Shown here: one piece after another, positions 8,492 to 17,478 of the stretch | How the letters are laid out: each line of letters begins with the position of its first letter | Numbering within the stretch: position 1 is the first letter of the stretch | Source of the DNA: CABYIR01 sp038103905 | Lineage (GTDB): Bacteria > Pseudomonadota > Alphaproteobacteria > Pelagibacterales > AG-422-B15 | Assembly (NCBI GenBank): GCA_038103905.1 | Contig: JAYNZW010000001.1 | Coordinates: forward strand, 164,707 to 228,706 | Reading direction: 5' to 3' | Length of the DNA: 64,000 nt | The notes under the pieces: model-generated | What the model was told of the DNA's origin: nothing | What the model saw: only the letters and a program-made list of their open reading frames with translations | Database searches by the model: none | Made by a program: the position numbers and the translations under genes

Positions 8492-9347
8492 CTAAATCGT
8501 ATCTTTTAATTTTAGCATTTTCTTTTAGAAACTTAATGTAGTCTCTAAAATATTTGTCATCGTTTGAGTTTTTATAATCAAATAAAATTTTATCATATAA
8601 TCTATGAAATAAATTTTCGTCTAAAATATTAATATTTGTATTTTTTATTTGGGCAATCAATACTCCACTTTCATATTTTATTGGTTTCGAAATTTCATTA
8701 AGATCTAAATCAAAAATTTCTTTACAAAAAGAAACACCAAGTAATTGATTACAATCTTTCTGACTTATGAGACGATTTGGAATTGAAAAGAAAAGATTTT
8801 GATGAAATTGATTTTTTGCCGACTCAAACCCAGAATTAATAATTGTTTCAAGTACCAAATCGGCGTCTTCTTTTTTTTGAGAATTTAAAAATATTAGATT
8901 TAATTGAATTAATTTATTTAATTGATACTTATTTTTATTTTTTTCATAATATTCTTTTAATTCTTTCTCAGATATTTCTTCATCATTCTGCAGCAGGACA
9001 GAATCAATAACTTGTTGAATAATGGCTTTTCTAATTTGAATATCAAATTTATGTAACTCAAGATCGATTCCTTTTTGCAAAAGAAGCTCTTCCTCAATCA
9101 TTTTTTCAAGAACAATCTCTAGTAATTCCTCATCATTTTCATCGATTGAGTCAATTCCGAGAGTGCTGATATACTTAATGTATTGATCCTCGGATATAAC
9201 CATATCGTTCACCAAAGCAACTGCATTTTGTTGTCTTAAATACTGATTTGATGATTTATTTTGAAATAATTCTTGGGAAACAAGTAAGACCCCAATAATT
9301 AATGCGCTGATAAAAAGGTAATTAATGTTGTTTATGAAACGAAACAT
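8475..9347 (-). CDS. SurA/PpiC-like peptidyl-prolyl isomerase, membrane-anchored
   Basis: The 290-residue protein has one N-terminal hydrophobic segment (about residues 8-26), a SurA-N-like helical region (VALVNDMVISEDQYIKYI) rich in acidic residues, and then a parvulin-type rotamase region from about residue 145 (QLNLIFLNSQKKEDADLVLE). Parvulin domains catalyse proline cis-trans isomerisation or act as chaperones for exported proteins. The core is divergent, so activity is not certain. It is followed by the overlapping HupE/UreJ-like gene and is divergent from the DUF3604 gene, with about 56 bases between start codons if the shorter DUF3604 start is used. Confidence 0.65.
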   Translation of the reverse strand: MFRFINNINYLFISALIIGVLLVSQELFQNKSSNQYLRQQNAVALVNDMVISEDQYIKYISTLGIDSIDENDEELLEIVLEKMIEEELLLQKGIDLELHKFDIQIRKAIIQQVIDSVLLQNDEEISEKELKEYYEKNKNKYQLNKLIQLNLIFLNSQKKEDADLVLETIINSGFESAKNQFHQNLFFSIPNRLISQKDCNQLLGVSFCKEIFDLDLNEISKPIKYESGVLIAQIKNTNINILDENLFHRLYDKILFDYKNSNDDKYFRDYIKFLKENAKIKRYDLDVKAN

Positions 9348-9403
9348 AATTCTTGCACTATCATCAATTTTTATTCATTATTCAAGTGTTTCAAAGAAAA
9401 TAT

Positions 9404-11806
9404 ATGACATTTATTAAATACTTTTTATATCTAATCGTTGCTGTTTTTTTATTTGTTTCAACAGGGGTTGTCATACTGGACAGAGGTTTTTTTTCTGAGT
9501 CTTTAGGACCTGGAGAAATCCAAGGAAAAATAAACACCCCAGAGTTTGTCTATAGTAAAACAGAAAATTACAAAAATGCAGCACAATCGCTTAGCGTTAG
9601 TGGTGAAAAACAAATTTTATTTGGTGATCTTCATGTTCATTCTACTTTTTCATTGGATGCACATCAAATGAGCTTACCAATTGTTGGGGGAGTTGGCGTA
9701 CACCCAGTTGCAGATGCATGTGATTTTGCAAGACATTGTTCGGCACTTGATTTTTGGTCAATAAATGATCATGCAGAAAGTCTTACACCCAAGAGATGGA
9801 AAGAAACAAAAGAAACAATTCGACAATGTAATCAACTCAATGTTGATAAGCAAAACCCAGACTGTGTAGCATTCCTTGGTTGGGAATGGACACAAGTTGG
9901 AGCAAATCGTGGTACACATTGGGGGCACCATAATGTTATCTTAGCCGAAGAAGAGGAAGACTTAGTTCCAACGAGACCAATTGCATCGCAAAGTATTGCA
10001 CGTCAAGTTTTAGGCAATGCACCTGATTGGCCTAATGTATCCTATGCATTTATTGATATGAAAAACTTCAAAAGGTATCTTGATTTTAATAATTATGTTA
10101 CTGAAATTTTGGATACACCAATATGTGAAAGAGGAGTTCCTTCGAAAAGCCTGCCGCCAAATTGTAGTGAAGATGCATTAACCCCTCTTACTTTAGCCAA
10201 TAAAGTTAACGAATATGATAGTGATTATATAATTATTCCACATGGACAAACCTGGGGTCTTTATACACCTAAAGGCTATACATTAGATAAAGGGTTGGAA
10301 CTTTCTAAACAGTATCCTCATCAATTTGATTTATTAGAGATGCACTCAGGACATGGTAACAGTGAAGAGTATAGATCTTGGCGAGCAAGTACTGTGACAA
10401 GAGAGTCGGAAGTTGTTGTCGATACAATGATCAATGTACGAGATGTGACTGAGTTAGACTTTAAAACAGGAACTTTAATTGCTACAGTAGATGGAAAAGA
10501 AAGATCTATCGATTTTGGAACCCAAACATGCCCAAAGCCATCAGATAATTACACGCCTCAATGTTGGAAGTTGGGAGAAATCATTTATGAACGATGTATT
10601 GAAGCTGGCGTAAATGAACAAGAATGTGAAGCGCGTAAAATTAAGACTCAGCAGATCGTTGTAGACCGAGGTCGAACAGGGATAAATGCTGTTTCAAATT
10701 TATCAGAGAGAGATAAATTAGACTCCGGTCAGTGTCGTGATTGCTTTTCTCCTGCAATGAATTATGTGCCTGGTGGAAGTGCCCAGTATGGAATGGCACT
10801 AACAAAGTTTAATGATGATGGTTCAAAACATCGATTTAAATACGGATTTATTTCATCTAGTGATAATCATCAAGCTGCTCCTGGTTCAGGTTATAAGGAA
10901 TTATTTCATTCAAGTGTTGATGGCGTTGGTCCGCCAACAGAATTATTTGATAAATTTTTACATATGGAGCCTTATACGATAGGTGCTGAAAACTTAAATC
11001 CTCTTAAAGACGCATATTTATCTGATGACCAACCTATTGATTTTGATCTCACAAAACTGAACTTAGGGTTTAATTCGATTGAATGGGAACGTCAAAGATC
11101 ATTCTTTCAGACTGGTGGTTTAGCAGCAGTTCATTCTGAAGGAAGATCAAAAGAAGAAATATGGAATGCTTTCAAAAGACATGAGACATATGCAACTAGT
11201 GGACCAAGAATATTACTATGGTTTGATCTTGTGAATAATGAGAATAGTCCTAATGGTAAGTCACCAATGGGTTCACTTGTTGAAATGAATAATAATCCTG
11301 AGTTTGAAGTTAAAGCAATGGGATCATATGTACAAAAAAGTGGATGCCCTGAGGATGCTTATGCAGCACTTGGCGAAGACCGAGTAAACGAGCTTTGCTA
11401 CAACGAATGCTATAATCCTACTGATGAGCGTAAAAAAATTACAAGAATTGAGATTATTAGAGTTTGGCCTCAAGAATATGTTAATCAACCAATAGACGAT
11501 AGAATAGAAGACACTTGGCTTGTTCACAACTGCGATACAAATAGTGCCGGTTGCAAGTTTACTTTTATGGATCCAGACTTCTCTACTATGCAATCAGATG
11601 TCAGTTATTATGCAAGAGCTATAGAAGAACCATCGCCGATAATAAATGTAAAAGGTGCTCACTGCATTTATGATGACGAGGGCAATTGTTCAGAGTTTAA
11701 AATTTGTACTCAAGATTGGAAGAATCCAAGAGATTTAGACGCCTGCACAAGTATTGATGAACCAAGAGCTTGGTCATCTCCCATCTACTTAAATTACAAA
11801 TCATAA
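9404..11806 (+). CDS. DUF3604 family exported protein
   Basis: I chose the ATG at 9404, giving 800 residues, because it puts a clean signal anchor (FIKYFLYLIVAVFLFVS) at the N-terminus; an upstream ATG at 9353 would add 17 unlikely residues. The mature part starts with LFGDLHVHSTFSLDA, a PHP-like metal-binding signature, and continues with FWSINDHAES, FLGWEWTQ and SSSDNHQAAPGSGYK. All fit DUF3604, a large family annotated as putative metal-dependent hydrolases. It is rich in Cys for an AT-rich organism, which suggests disulfides in the periplasm. The divergent isomerase/HupE-like pair may assist its maturation or metal loading (inference). Confidence 0.8.
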   Translation: MTFIKYFLYLIVAVFLFVSTGVVILDRGFFSESLGPGEIQGKINTPEFVYSKTENYKNAAQSLSVSGEKQILFGDLHVHSTFSLDAHQMSLPIVGGVGVHPVADACDFARHCSALDFWSINDHAESLTPKRWKETKETIRQCNQLNVDKQNPDCVAFLGWEWTQVGANRGTHWGHHNVILAEEEEDLVPTRPIASQSIARQVLGNAPDWPNVSYAFIDMKNFKRYLDFNNYVTEILDTPICERGVPSKSLPPNCSEDALTPLTLANKVNEYDSDYIIIPHGQTWGLYTPKGYTLDKGLELSKQYPHQFDLLEMHSGHGNSEEYRSWRASTVTRESEVVVDTMINVRDVTELDFKTGTLIATVDGKERSIDFGTQTCPKPSDNYTPQCWKLGEIIYERCIEAGVNEQECEARKIKTQQIVVDRGRTGINAVSNLSERDKLDSGQCRDCFSPAMNYVPGGSAQYGMALTKFNDDGSKHRFKYGFISSSDNHQAAPGSGYKELFHSSVDGVGPPTELFDKFLHMEPYTIGAENLNPLKDAYLSDDQPIDFDLTKLNLGFNSIEWERQRSFFQTGGLAAVHSEGRSKEEIWNAFKRHETYATSGPRILLWFDLVNNENSPNGKSPMGSLVEMNNNPEFEVKAMGSYVQKSGCPEDAYAALGEDRVNELCYNECYNPTDERKKITRIEIIRVWPQEYVNQPIDDRIEDTWLVHNCDTNSAGCKFTFMDPDFSTMQSDVSYYARAIEEPSPIINVKGAHCIYDDEGNCSEFKICTQDWKNPRDLDACTSIDEPRAWSSPIYLNYKS

Positions 11807-11822
11807 ATAGATATTTAATATC

Positions 11823-11851
11823 AATTAGTTAATTATAAAAATTAACTAATT
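11823..11851 (+). terminator. Possible AT-only hairpin after the DUF3604 gene
   Basis: A perfect 12-base inverted repeat (AATTAGTTAATT at 11823-11834 and its complement at 11840-11851) sits 17 bases after the DUF3604 stop. It contains few G-C pairs and no T-tract follows, so it may be a weak terminator or a processing hairpin. Confidence 0.35.
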
Positions 11852-11939
11852 CATTTACTTGACAATTTGGCATTCAAGTATTGTTGAGAGCCATATTTAG
11901 GGTGGTATTACAAAAACATAATTTAGGGGGATATCTCAA

Positions 11940-13217
11940 ATGTTTAAAAACTTAATCTTTTATAGCGTGATTGCTACTTTGGTTTCTTCATCAGCTTATG
12001 CAGGTGTTGATCAAGAAGTAGCATATATTTTTAATACTTTTTCTTTTTTAGTTTGTGGCTTTTTAGTTATGTGGATGGCTGCTGGCTTTTGTATGTTAGA
12101 GTCTGGGCTAGTTACAACCCGAAGTGTTTCTACTATTGCTGCGAAGAATATTGGAAAATTTGCAATCGTTTCAGTAGTTTTTTACCTTGTTGGATACAAT
12201 TTAGGGTACGGAATTCCTGAAGGTGGTTATATTGGAACATTCTCTACGTGGACAGACTCATCTTCTATTGAAACAGGGTATTCCGACGCATCTGATTGGT
12301 TCTTTCAAACATTATTTGTATGTGCAACTTGTTCAATAGTTTCAGGTGCAGTTGCTGAAAGAATTAAAATTTGGCCATTCTTTTTATTCTCTGCCATACT
12401 TGGTGGATTTATCTATCCAATTCAAATGGGTTGGGAATGGGGTGGAGGCTGGCTTGATGCGCTAGGCTTTGCTGATTTCGCTGGATCAACATTAGTTCAT
12501 GCATGTGGAGGAGCAGCGGCACTTGCTGGTGTAATGTTGTTGGGTCCTCGAATTGGAAGATACAGCACAAAAGGTGAAGTTCAGTCGATGGAACCGTTTG
12601 CAGCCTCTTCAATACCACTAGTTGCTCTTGGAACTTTCATACTATGGATGGGCTGGTTCGGTTTTAATGGCGGATCACAACTTGCACTTGGTTCTTATGA
12701 AGATGCTACTGCAATGTCTACGATATTTATAAATACTCAATTAGCAGCATGCGGAGGTTGTTTAGCTGCAGCTGTAGTTACTCGTCTTGTTGGTGGTAAG
12801 ACTGATGTTGTAATGATGTTGAATGGTTGTTTAGCAGGTCTTGTATCAATTACAGCTGAACCATTAATGCCTTCTCCAATTTTAGCAATTATTATTGGAG
12901 CGGTCGGTGGAATTATTATGTATGTAGGTACTAATTTTCTAAACAGCATGAAACTTGATGATGTTGTAGGGGCTATACCAGTTCATATGTTTGCAGGCAT
13001 ATGGGGGACAATGATTGTGCCACTATCAAATCCTGATACTTCATATGTTACACAATTCATAGGTGTTGCCTCTGTAATTGCCTTTGTTTTTATCGTTTCC
13101 TATATAGTTCTTTTAATTATCAAAAACACAATAGGTTTAAGAATTAGTGAAGAAGCTGAAAAATTAGGCACCGACAAGTCTGAAGTTGGAGTTGTAGCTT
13201 ACTCAATTAGAGATTAA
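11940..13217 (+). CDS. amt: Ammonium transporter, Amt family (first of a tandem pair)
   Basis: The protein has 425 residues with a signal-like first segment (SSSAYA) and eleven membrane helices. The ammonium-channel features are present: AAGFCMLESG near residue 50, the twin pore histidines in GSTLVHACGGAAAL (about 183) and AIPVHMFAGIWGT (about 345), and GWFGFNGGS. It conducts ammonium/ammonia through the inner membrane. A strong GGGGGA ribosome-binding site precedes the ATG. No glnK/PII gene is adjacent, unlike the common amtB-glnK arrangement. A strong terminator separates it from the second copy, so the two are probably expressed independently. Confidence 0.93.
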   Translation: MFKNLIFYSVIATLVSSSAYAGVDQEVAYIFNTFSFLVCGFLVMWMAAGFCMLESGLVTTRSVSTIAAKNIGKFAIVSVVFYLVGYNLGYGIPEGGYIGTFSTWTDSSSIETGYSDASDWFFQTLFVCATCSIVSGAVAERIKIWPFFLFSAILGGFIYPIQMGWEWGGGWLDALGFADFAGSTLVHACGGAAALAGVMLLGPRIGRYSTKGEVQSMEPFAASSIPLVALGTFILWMGWFGFNGGSQLALGSYEDATAMSTIFINTQLAACGGCLAAAVVTRLVGGKTDVVMMLNGCLAGLVSITAEPLMPSPILAIIIGAVGGIIMYVGTNFLNSMKLDDVVGAIPVHMFAGIWGTMIVPLSNPDTSYVTQFIGVASVIAFVFIVSYIVLLIIKNTIGLRISEEAEKLGTDKSEVGVVAYSIRD

Positions 13218-13238
13218 TCCTTAACTTTTAAAAAATAG

Positions 13239-13272
13239 CCTCCCAGTCTTAATTGACTGGGAGGTTTTTTTT
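13239..13272 (+). terminator. Rho-independent terminator after the first amt gene
   Basis: A perfect 10-base GC-rich stem (CCTCCCAGTC at 13239-13248 with its complement at 13255-13264), a 6-base loop and a following run of eight Ts form a textbook intrinsic terminator. The preceding A-run also gives some bidirectionality. Confidence 0.92.
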
Positions 13273-13403
13273 ATATTTTTTTTCTTTGCTGCCATTCTGG
13301 CAAAAAGTTTCATGACATGATGGCAGATGAGTCAAGTTGTTTCTTAGTTACATTCAAATGATATTGAACAATCTTAAATTTTTATTAATGGGAGAAAATT
13401 AAA

Positions 13404-14672
13404 ATGATTAAAAGAATAGTTATGTACTCATTACTATTCACTTCTTTATTAAGTGTTAGTGCTTATGCAGGTACAGATGATGAAACTGCTTATGCTCTAA
13501 ATACTTTATTATTTTTAGTAAGTGGATTCCTAGTAATGTTAATGGCTGCAGGTTTCTGTATGCTTGAATCAGGAATGGTTACATCTAAAAGTGTGTCAAC
13601 AATTGCTGCAAAAAATATTGGACTTTATTCTATTGCAGGACTGATGTTCTGGGTAATAGGTTATAATGTTGCTTACGGTATACCGGAAGGGGGATACATT
13701 GGATCCTTTACTCCATGGAGTGACGCATCTGCAATTGATACAGGCTATTCAGATGGATCTGATTGGTTCTTCCAGATGGTTTTTTGTGCGACAACAGTTT
13801 CAATTGTATCTGGTACTTTAGCTGAAAGAATTAAAATTTGGCCTTTCTTTCTATTTGCTGCAATTTTAACTGGAATTATTTATCCAATTGAAATGGGCTG
13901 GCAATGGGGAGGCGGCTGGTTATCAGCTGCTGGATTCTCAGATTTTGCTGGTTCAACTTTAGTTCATGCTGCTGGTGGTGCAGCTGCATTAGCAGGAGCA
14001 ATTGTGCTTGGTCCACGACTTGGTAGATTTAATAATGGTAAATTAGTGCCATTTGCAAGCTCATCTATTCCGTTAGCTACACTTGGAACATTCATACTAT
14101 GGTTTGGATGGTTTGGTTTTAATGGTGGATCTCAATTAGCATTAGCTGGTTTTGAAAATGCGACAGCCGTTGCTACAATCTATATTAATACTAACCTTGC
14201 TGCTTGTGCCGGTGTCATGACTTGTGCAGTGATTACAAGACTAGTAAATGGTAAAACTGATGTAATCATGATGTTAAATGGTGCACTTGGTGGATTAGTG
14301 GCAATTACTGCTGAGCCGCTTACACCTACACCGCTTATGGCGATCATTATTGGTTCTATTGGTGGAATAATTGTAATTGTTGGTACCGAGGTTCTAACAA
14401 GGTTCAAAATTGACGATGTTGTTGGAGCTATTCCAGTACACTTATTTGCCGGAATTTGGGGTACGCTTGCTGTTCCATTGACAAATAGTGGTACCAGCTT
14501 TGGTGCGCAATTACTTGGTACAGCTTCAATCTGTGCTTTTGTTTTTGTAGTTTCATTCATAATTTGGTCAATTATGAAATCTACGGTGGGCATAAGAATA
14601 AGTGAAGAAGCCGAAAAAGAAGGAACTGATATAGCTGAGACTGGTGTAACAGCTTACGCTATCAGAGACTAA
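13404..14672 (+). CDS. amt: Ammonium transporter, Amt family (second of a tandem pair)
   Basis: The 422-residue protein is closely related to the upstream copy over its whole length, with the same signal-like N-terminus (SVSAYA), AAGFCMLESG, pore histidines in GSTLVHAAGGAAALAG and AIPVHLFAGIWGT, and a near-identical cytoplasmic tail (RISEEAEKEGTDIAETG). The differences are spread evenly, as expected for an old tandem duplication rather than a recent one. It has its own 186-base upstream region and its own terminator, so differential control by nitrogen status is plausible (inference). Confidence 0.93.
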   Translation: MIKRIVMYSLLFTSLLSVSAYAGTDDETAYALNTLLFLVSGFLVMLMAAGFCMLESGMVTSKSVSTIAAKNIGLYSIAGLMFWVIGYNVAYGIPEGGYIGSFTPWSDASAIDTGYSDGSDWFFQMVFCATTVSIVSGTLAERIKIWPFFLFAAILTGIIYPIEMGWQWGGGWLSAAGFSDFAGSTLVHAAGGAAALAGAIVLGPRLGRFNNGKLVPFASSSIPLATLGTFILWFGWFGFNGGSQLALAGFENATAVATIYINTNLAACAGVMTCAVITRLVNGKTDVIMMLNGALGGLVAITAEPLTPTPLMAIIIGSIGGIIVIVGTEVLTRFKIDDVVGAIPVHLFAGIWGTLAVPLTNSGTSFGAQLLGTASICAFVFVVSFIIWSIMKSTVGIRISEEAEKEGTDIAETGVTAYAIRD

Positions 14673-14688
14673 TTTCCTCCTGACCTTA

Positions 14689-14740
14689 AACAGTTCTGCA
14701 ATTTAACTCCCCTAAATTATTTTGCAGGACTGTTTTTTAT
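14689..14740 (+). terminator. Rho-independent terminator after the second amt gene
   Basis: A 13-base stem (AACAGTTCTGCAA at 14689-14701 pairing with 14722-14734, with one G-U pair) is followed by a T-rich tract. It lies 16 bases after the second amt stop codon. Confidence 0.85.
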
Positions 14741-14778
14741 TTTGAATTTTTATTTTTTCCTAATACAGTCTTTCTTTA

Positions 14779-15729
14779 ATGGAAAATCATTCACATAAAT
14801 TTGAAAAAAAGAAAGCTGGGGTATTCTTTTTTAAATCATCAAGTCCTTTCGAATTTCACCATATTTTGAACGGTATTGATATTGAGCCTAAAGAAGAAAT
14901 TTATGGTTCCCTTATTTTTCCTGAAAATGTAAAGCATCCATGTCCTGCAGTAATTGCTGTTCACGGTAGTGCAGGATTAAGAGGAAATCACCATGACCAT
15001 ATTGTTAACCTTTTGGAAGCTGGTATTGCTGTTTTTAGGATCCATAGCTTTGAAGCAAGAGGTTTAATTTCAATTATTGAAGATCAAATGAGAGTAACTT
15101 TAGCTACAATGATAACAGACTCATTCCGTGCACTCTCTTTATTATCTCAGCATCCAGATATAGATCCAAATAAAATTGGAATTATGGGCTGGAGCCTTGG
15201 AGGAAGTACATCTTTCTACTCGGCATGGTCTCCAATTGTGAAAGCTTTGACAGTAGGAGATGAAAAATTCTCTGCTCATCTTCCACTTTATCCTGGTACA
15301 CATATTAAACCTGAAATCAATGAATGGACTGATGCACCCATGAGAATTCTATGTGGTGATGCTGATGATTATACTCCAACTAGTTTGGTTAAAAATATTC
15401 TAGATTATATGAAGCCTGTTAAATCAAATATAGAATTAATTACTTATCCCAACGCCCATCATTCTTTTGATTCAATCGATCCAATCGAATTTATTCCTTA
15501 TGCAATTAAGCTTACTGAGAAATTTGCTATTATTGACAAAAATACCAATCTTTCATTCACCCTAGATGATGGAACGATAATTCCTTGCGATGATGCTGAA
15601 GGTCGCATGAATTTAATTAAAGCAGTTCCTAATATCATGGGGGCTCATGCGGGCTGTGATTGGGAGGCGAGAAGACAGTCACATAAAGATGTTGTCTCTT
15701 TCTTTAAAAAAGAATTTCTAAATTCGTAA
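14779..15729 (+). CDS. Dienelactone-hydrolase-like alpha/beta hydrolase
   Basis: The protein has 316 residues. The oxyanion region is AVIAVHGSAGLRG (about residues 55-67), the nucleophile elbow is GWSLGGST (about 137-144), and an acid in GDADDYTP (about 193-200) and a His in YPNAHHSFD (about 224-232) complete a Ser-Asp-His triad. This is the dienelactone hydrolase/acetyl-xylan esterase-like branch; the substrate is an ester or lactone that cannot be named. It has no signal peptide, so it is cytoplasmic. It stands alone between the amt terminator and the SOS operon, with a hairpin after its stop. Confidence 0.75.
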   Translation: MENHSHKFEKKKAGVFFFKSSSPFEFHHILNGIDIEPKEEIYGSLIFPENVKHPCPAVIAVHGSAGLRGNHHDHIVNLLEAGIAVFRIHSFEARGLISIIEDQMRVTLATMITDSFRALSLLSQHPDIDPNKIGIMGWSLGGSTSFYSAWSPIVKALTVGDEKFSAHLPLYPGTHIKPEINEWTDAPMRILCGDADDYTPTSLVKNILDYMKPVKSNIELITYPNAHHSFDSIDPIEFIPYAIKLTEKFAIIDKNTNLSFTLDDGTIIPCDDAEGRMNLIKAVPNIMGAHAGCDWEARRQSHKDVVSFFKKEFLNS

Positions 15730-15732
15730 TTT

Positions 15733-15758
15733 TTAGAGTCTAAATTTATTGACTCTAA
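15733..15758 (+). terminator. Hairpin after the dienelactone-hydrolase-like gene
   Basis: An 8-base perfect inverted repeat (TTAGAGTC at 15733-15740, complement at 15751-15758) with a 10-base loop lies just after the stop codon at 15729. No T-tract follows. Its right arm overlaps the -35 element of the umuD promoter, so it may be fortuitous. Confidence 0.4.
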
Positions 15759-15777
15759 TATCCAGCAGTGCAATAAT
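15749..15777 (+). promoter_or_regulatory. Predicted sigma-70-type promoter of umuDC
   Basis: TTGACT (15749-15754) and AATAAT (15772-15777) are separated by 17 bases. The predicted transcription start falls inside the LexA box immediately downstream, the expected layout for a LexA-repressed promoter. Confidence 0.65.
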
Positions 15778-15779
15778 AA

Positions 15780-15794
15780 GAACAAAACAAGAAC
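15780..15794 (+). promoter_or_regulatory. LexA (SOS) box, alphaproteobacterial type
   Basis: The direct repeat GAAC-AAAACAA-GAAC matches the GTTC-N7-GTTC site (read on the other strand) bound by LexA in Alphaproteobacteria. It ends 17 bases before the umuD start. It both explains control of umuDC by DNA damage and supports the taxonomic class. Confidence 0.85.
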
Positions 15795-15811
15795 AAATTA
15801 GTATTTAATCA

Positions 15812-16219
15812 ATGTTATTAACCTTTTACAAAGAAGGCGTGGAATGTGGATTTCCGTCTCCAGCTAGGGATTTTACTGAGAGCTCCATAGATTTGAATGA
15901 AGAGTTGATTCATCATCCCAATGCAACTTTTGTTGTGAGAGCACGCGGCCATTCAATGATGGATGCAGGCATATCACCCGGTGACCTAATTATTGTTGAT
16001 CGAAGTTTAAAGCCTCGTCATGGATCTGTTATTGTTGCAGTGTTAGACGGTGAACTGAGTATCAAGATTCTAAGTATAAAAAGTAAAAACGACATCATAC
16101 TAAAATCAGCAAATAAAAATTATGAGGATGTTTATGTTTCAGAAGAAATGGACTTTATGATTTGGGGCGTCTGCACATATGTGGTTCATGATCTTAAGAA
16201 GATTAACTATCCTTTATGA
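15812..16219 (+). CDS. umuD: UmuD, SOS mutagenesis S24 self-cleaving subunit
   Basis: The 135-residue protein has a short N-terminal arm with the Cys-Gly self-cleavage site (ECGFPSPARDF, cut expected between residues 12 and 13). The catalytic Ser is in RARGHSMMDAGI (about residue 48) and the Lys is in LSIKILS (about residue 85). After RecA-stimulated cleavage, UmuD' joins UmuC to form the translesion polymerase Pol V. A LexA box lies 17 bases upstream. The umuC start overlaps its stop by 4 bases (ATGA). The arm before the cleavage site is about half the length of the Escherichia coli one. Confidence 0.92.
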   Translation: MLLTFYKEGVECGFPSPARDFTESSIDLNEELIHHPNATFVVRARGHSMMDAGISPGDLIIVDRSLKPRHGSVIVAVLDGELSIKILSIKSKNDIILKSANKNYEDVYVSEEMDFMIWGVCTYVVHDLKKINYPL

Positions 16220-17478
16220 AAAAAAAAGTTTTTGCATTAATAGATTGTAATGCTTTTTATGTTTCTTGTGAGAGAGTCTTTAATCCAAAACTAAACAATA
16301 GACCAGTTGTAGCCTTATCTAATAATGATGGATGTATCATAGCTAGATCTAAAGAAGCAAAAGCTCTTGGAATTAAAATGGGTGTCCCACTTTTTAAAGT
16401 TAAAGATATTATCGAAAGAGAGAATGTTATCGTATTTTCATCAAATTATACTTTGTACGCAGATATGTCGAGACGAGTTATGAATATAATATCTGAATTT
16501 TCTCCAAGTATTGAAGTTTACTCAATTGATGAGGCATTCATCGAGTTGACAGGTGTAAAAGTAGACTATGAATTCTATGCTCATAAATTGAGACAGACAA
16601 TCTTACAGTATACAGGTATCCCAGTGAGTATTGGAATTGCATCAACAAAAACTTTGACAAAGGTAGCTAATCACATTGCAAAAGATAATGAAAGTTTAAA
16701 TGGTGTATGTTCACTGGTTGATCACAAAAATTTAGATAGAGTGTTAGAAGATACTCATGTTAGTGATATATGGGGAGTGGGTAGACAGCTATCTAAAAAA
16801 CTAATCACAAGTGGAGTCTTTAACGCAAAACTTTTAAAAAACTCTGAAGATACATGGATAAGGAAAATGATGAGTATTAATGGATTAAAAACAGTCTCTG
16901 AATTGAGAGAAATATCTTGCTTAGACTTAGAAGAAACATCAGCTACTAGAAAAAGCTGTTGTACCACAAGATCTTTTGGGAGACCTCTGGTTAATCTTGA
17001 AGATATAGAGCAGGCAGTTACTACTTTTGCTCGTCGTGCGACAGAAAGAATAAGAGGTGAAGATTTAACTGCTTCTATGGTTTCTGTTTTTTTACGAACT
17101 AACCCTTTTGATAAAAAAAATAACTATTATTCAAATAGTTCAACAATAACATTGAGTTATCCAACATATGATACAGTGCATATAGTGAAAGCAGCTCTAG
17201 ACATAACAAAAAAAATTTTTCGTAAAGATTATAACTATAAGAAGGCTGGAGTTTTACTTAGTGGATTTTATAAAAAAGGAACTGAAACTAAAGATTTATT
17301 TTCTGAGTCAAAATACAGATCTCCTAATTTAATGTATGCGGTTGACCAAATCAATCAGCGTTATGGAAGCGATACAATTCAAATAGCCACAGAGTGTCAA
17401 ACAGGAAAATGGAAACAGAAAAGAAAAAATTGTACTCAAAGCTACACAACTCAGCTTGATAAAGTTTTATTAGTTTAA
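16216..17478 (+). CDS. umuC: UmuC, Y-family translesion DNA polymerase V catalytic subunit
   Basis: This 420-residue Y-family polymerase has catalytic acidic residues in ALIDCNAFYVSCERVF (residues 7-22) and in VYSIDEAFIELTG (about 95-107). The little-finger and C-terminal regions typical of UmuC follow, ending at normal family length. It inserts nucleotides opposite DNA lesions at a mutagenic cost. It is translationally coupled to umuD and its 3' end overlaps the convergent hydrolase gene by 9 bases. Confidence 0.93.
   Translation: MKKKVFALIDCNAFYVSCERVFNPKLNNRPVVALSNNDGCIIARSKEAKALGIKMGVPLFKVKDIIERENVIVFSSNYTLYADMSRRVMNIISEFSPSIEVYSIDEAFIELTGVKVDYEFYAHKLRQTILQYTGIPVSIGIASTKTLTKVANHIAKDNESLNGVCSLVDHKNLDRVLEDTHVSDIWGVGRQLSKKLITSGVFNAKLLKNSEDTWIRKMMSINGLKTVSELREISCLDLEETSATRKSCCTTRSFGRPLVNLEDIEQAVTTFARRATERIRGEDLTASMVSVFLRTNPFDKKNNYYSNSSTITLSYPTYDTVHIVKAALDITKKIFRKDYNYKKAGVLLSGFYKKGTETKDLFSESKYRSPNLMYAVDQINQRYGSDTIQIATECQTGKWKQKRKNCTQSYTTQLDKVLLV

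Noticed and set aside
11865..11890. Sigma-54 promoter or full sigma-70 promoter before the first amt gene
   Set aside because: TTGACA at 11859-11864 has no good -10 at 16-18 bases. The TGGCAT at 11868-11873 is followed by TTG two bases too far away for a -24/-12 site.
14180..14593. 137-residue minus-strand frame inside the second amt gene
   Set aside because: It is a shadow of a highly conserved coding frame, has no recognisable motif and no upstream signals.
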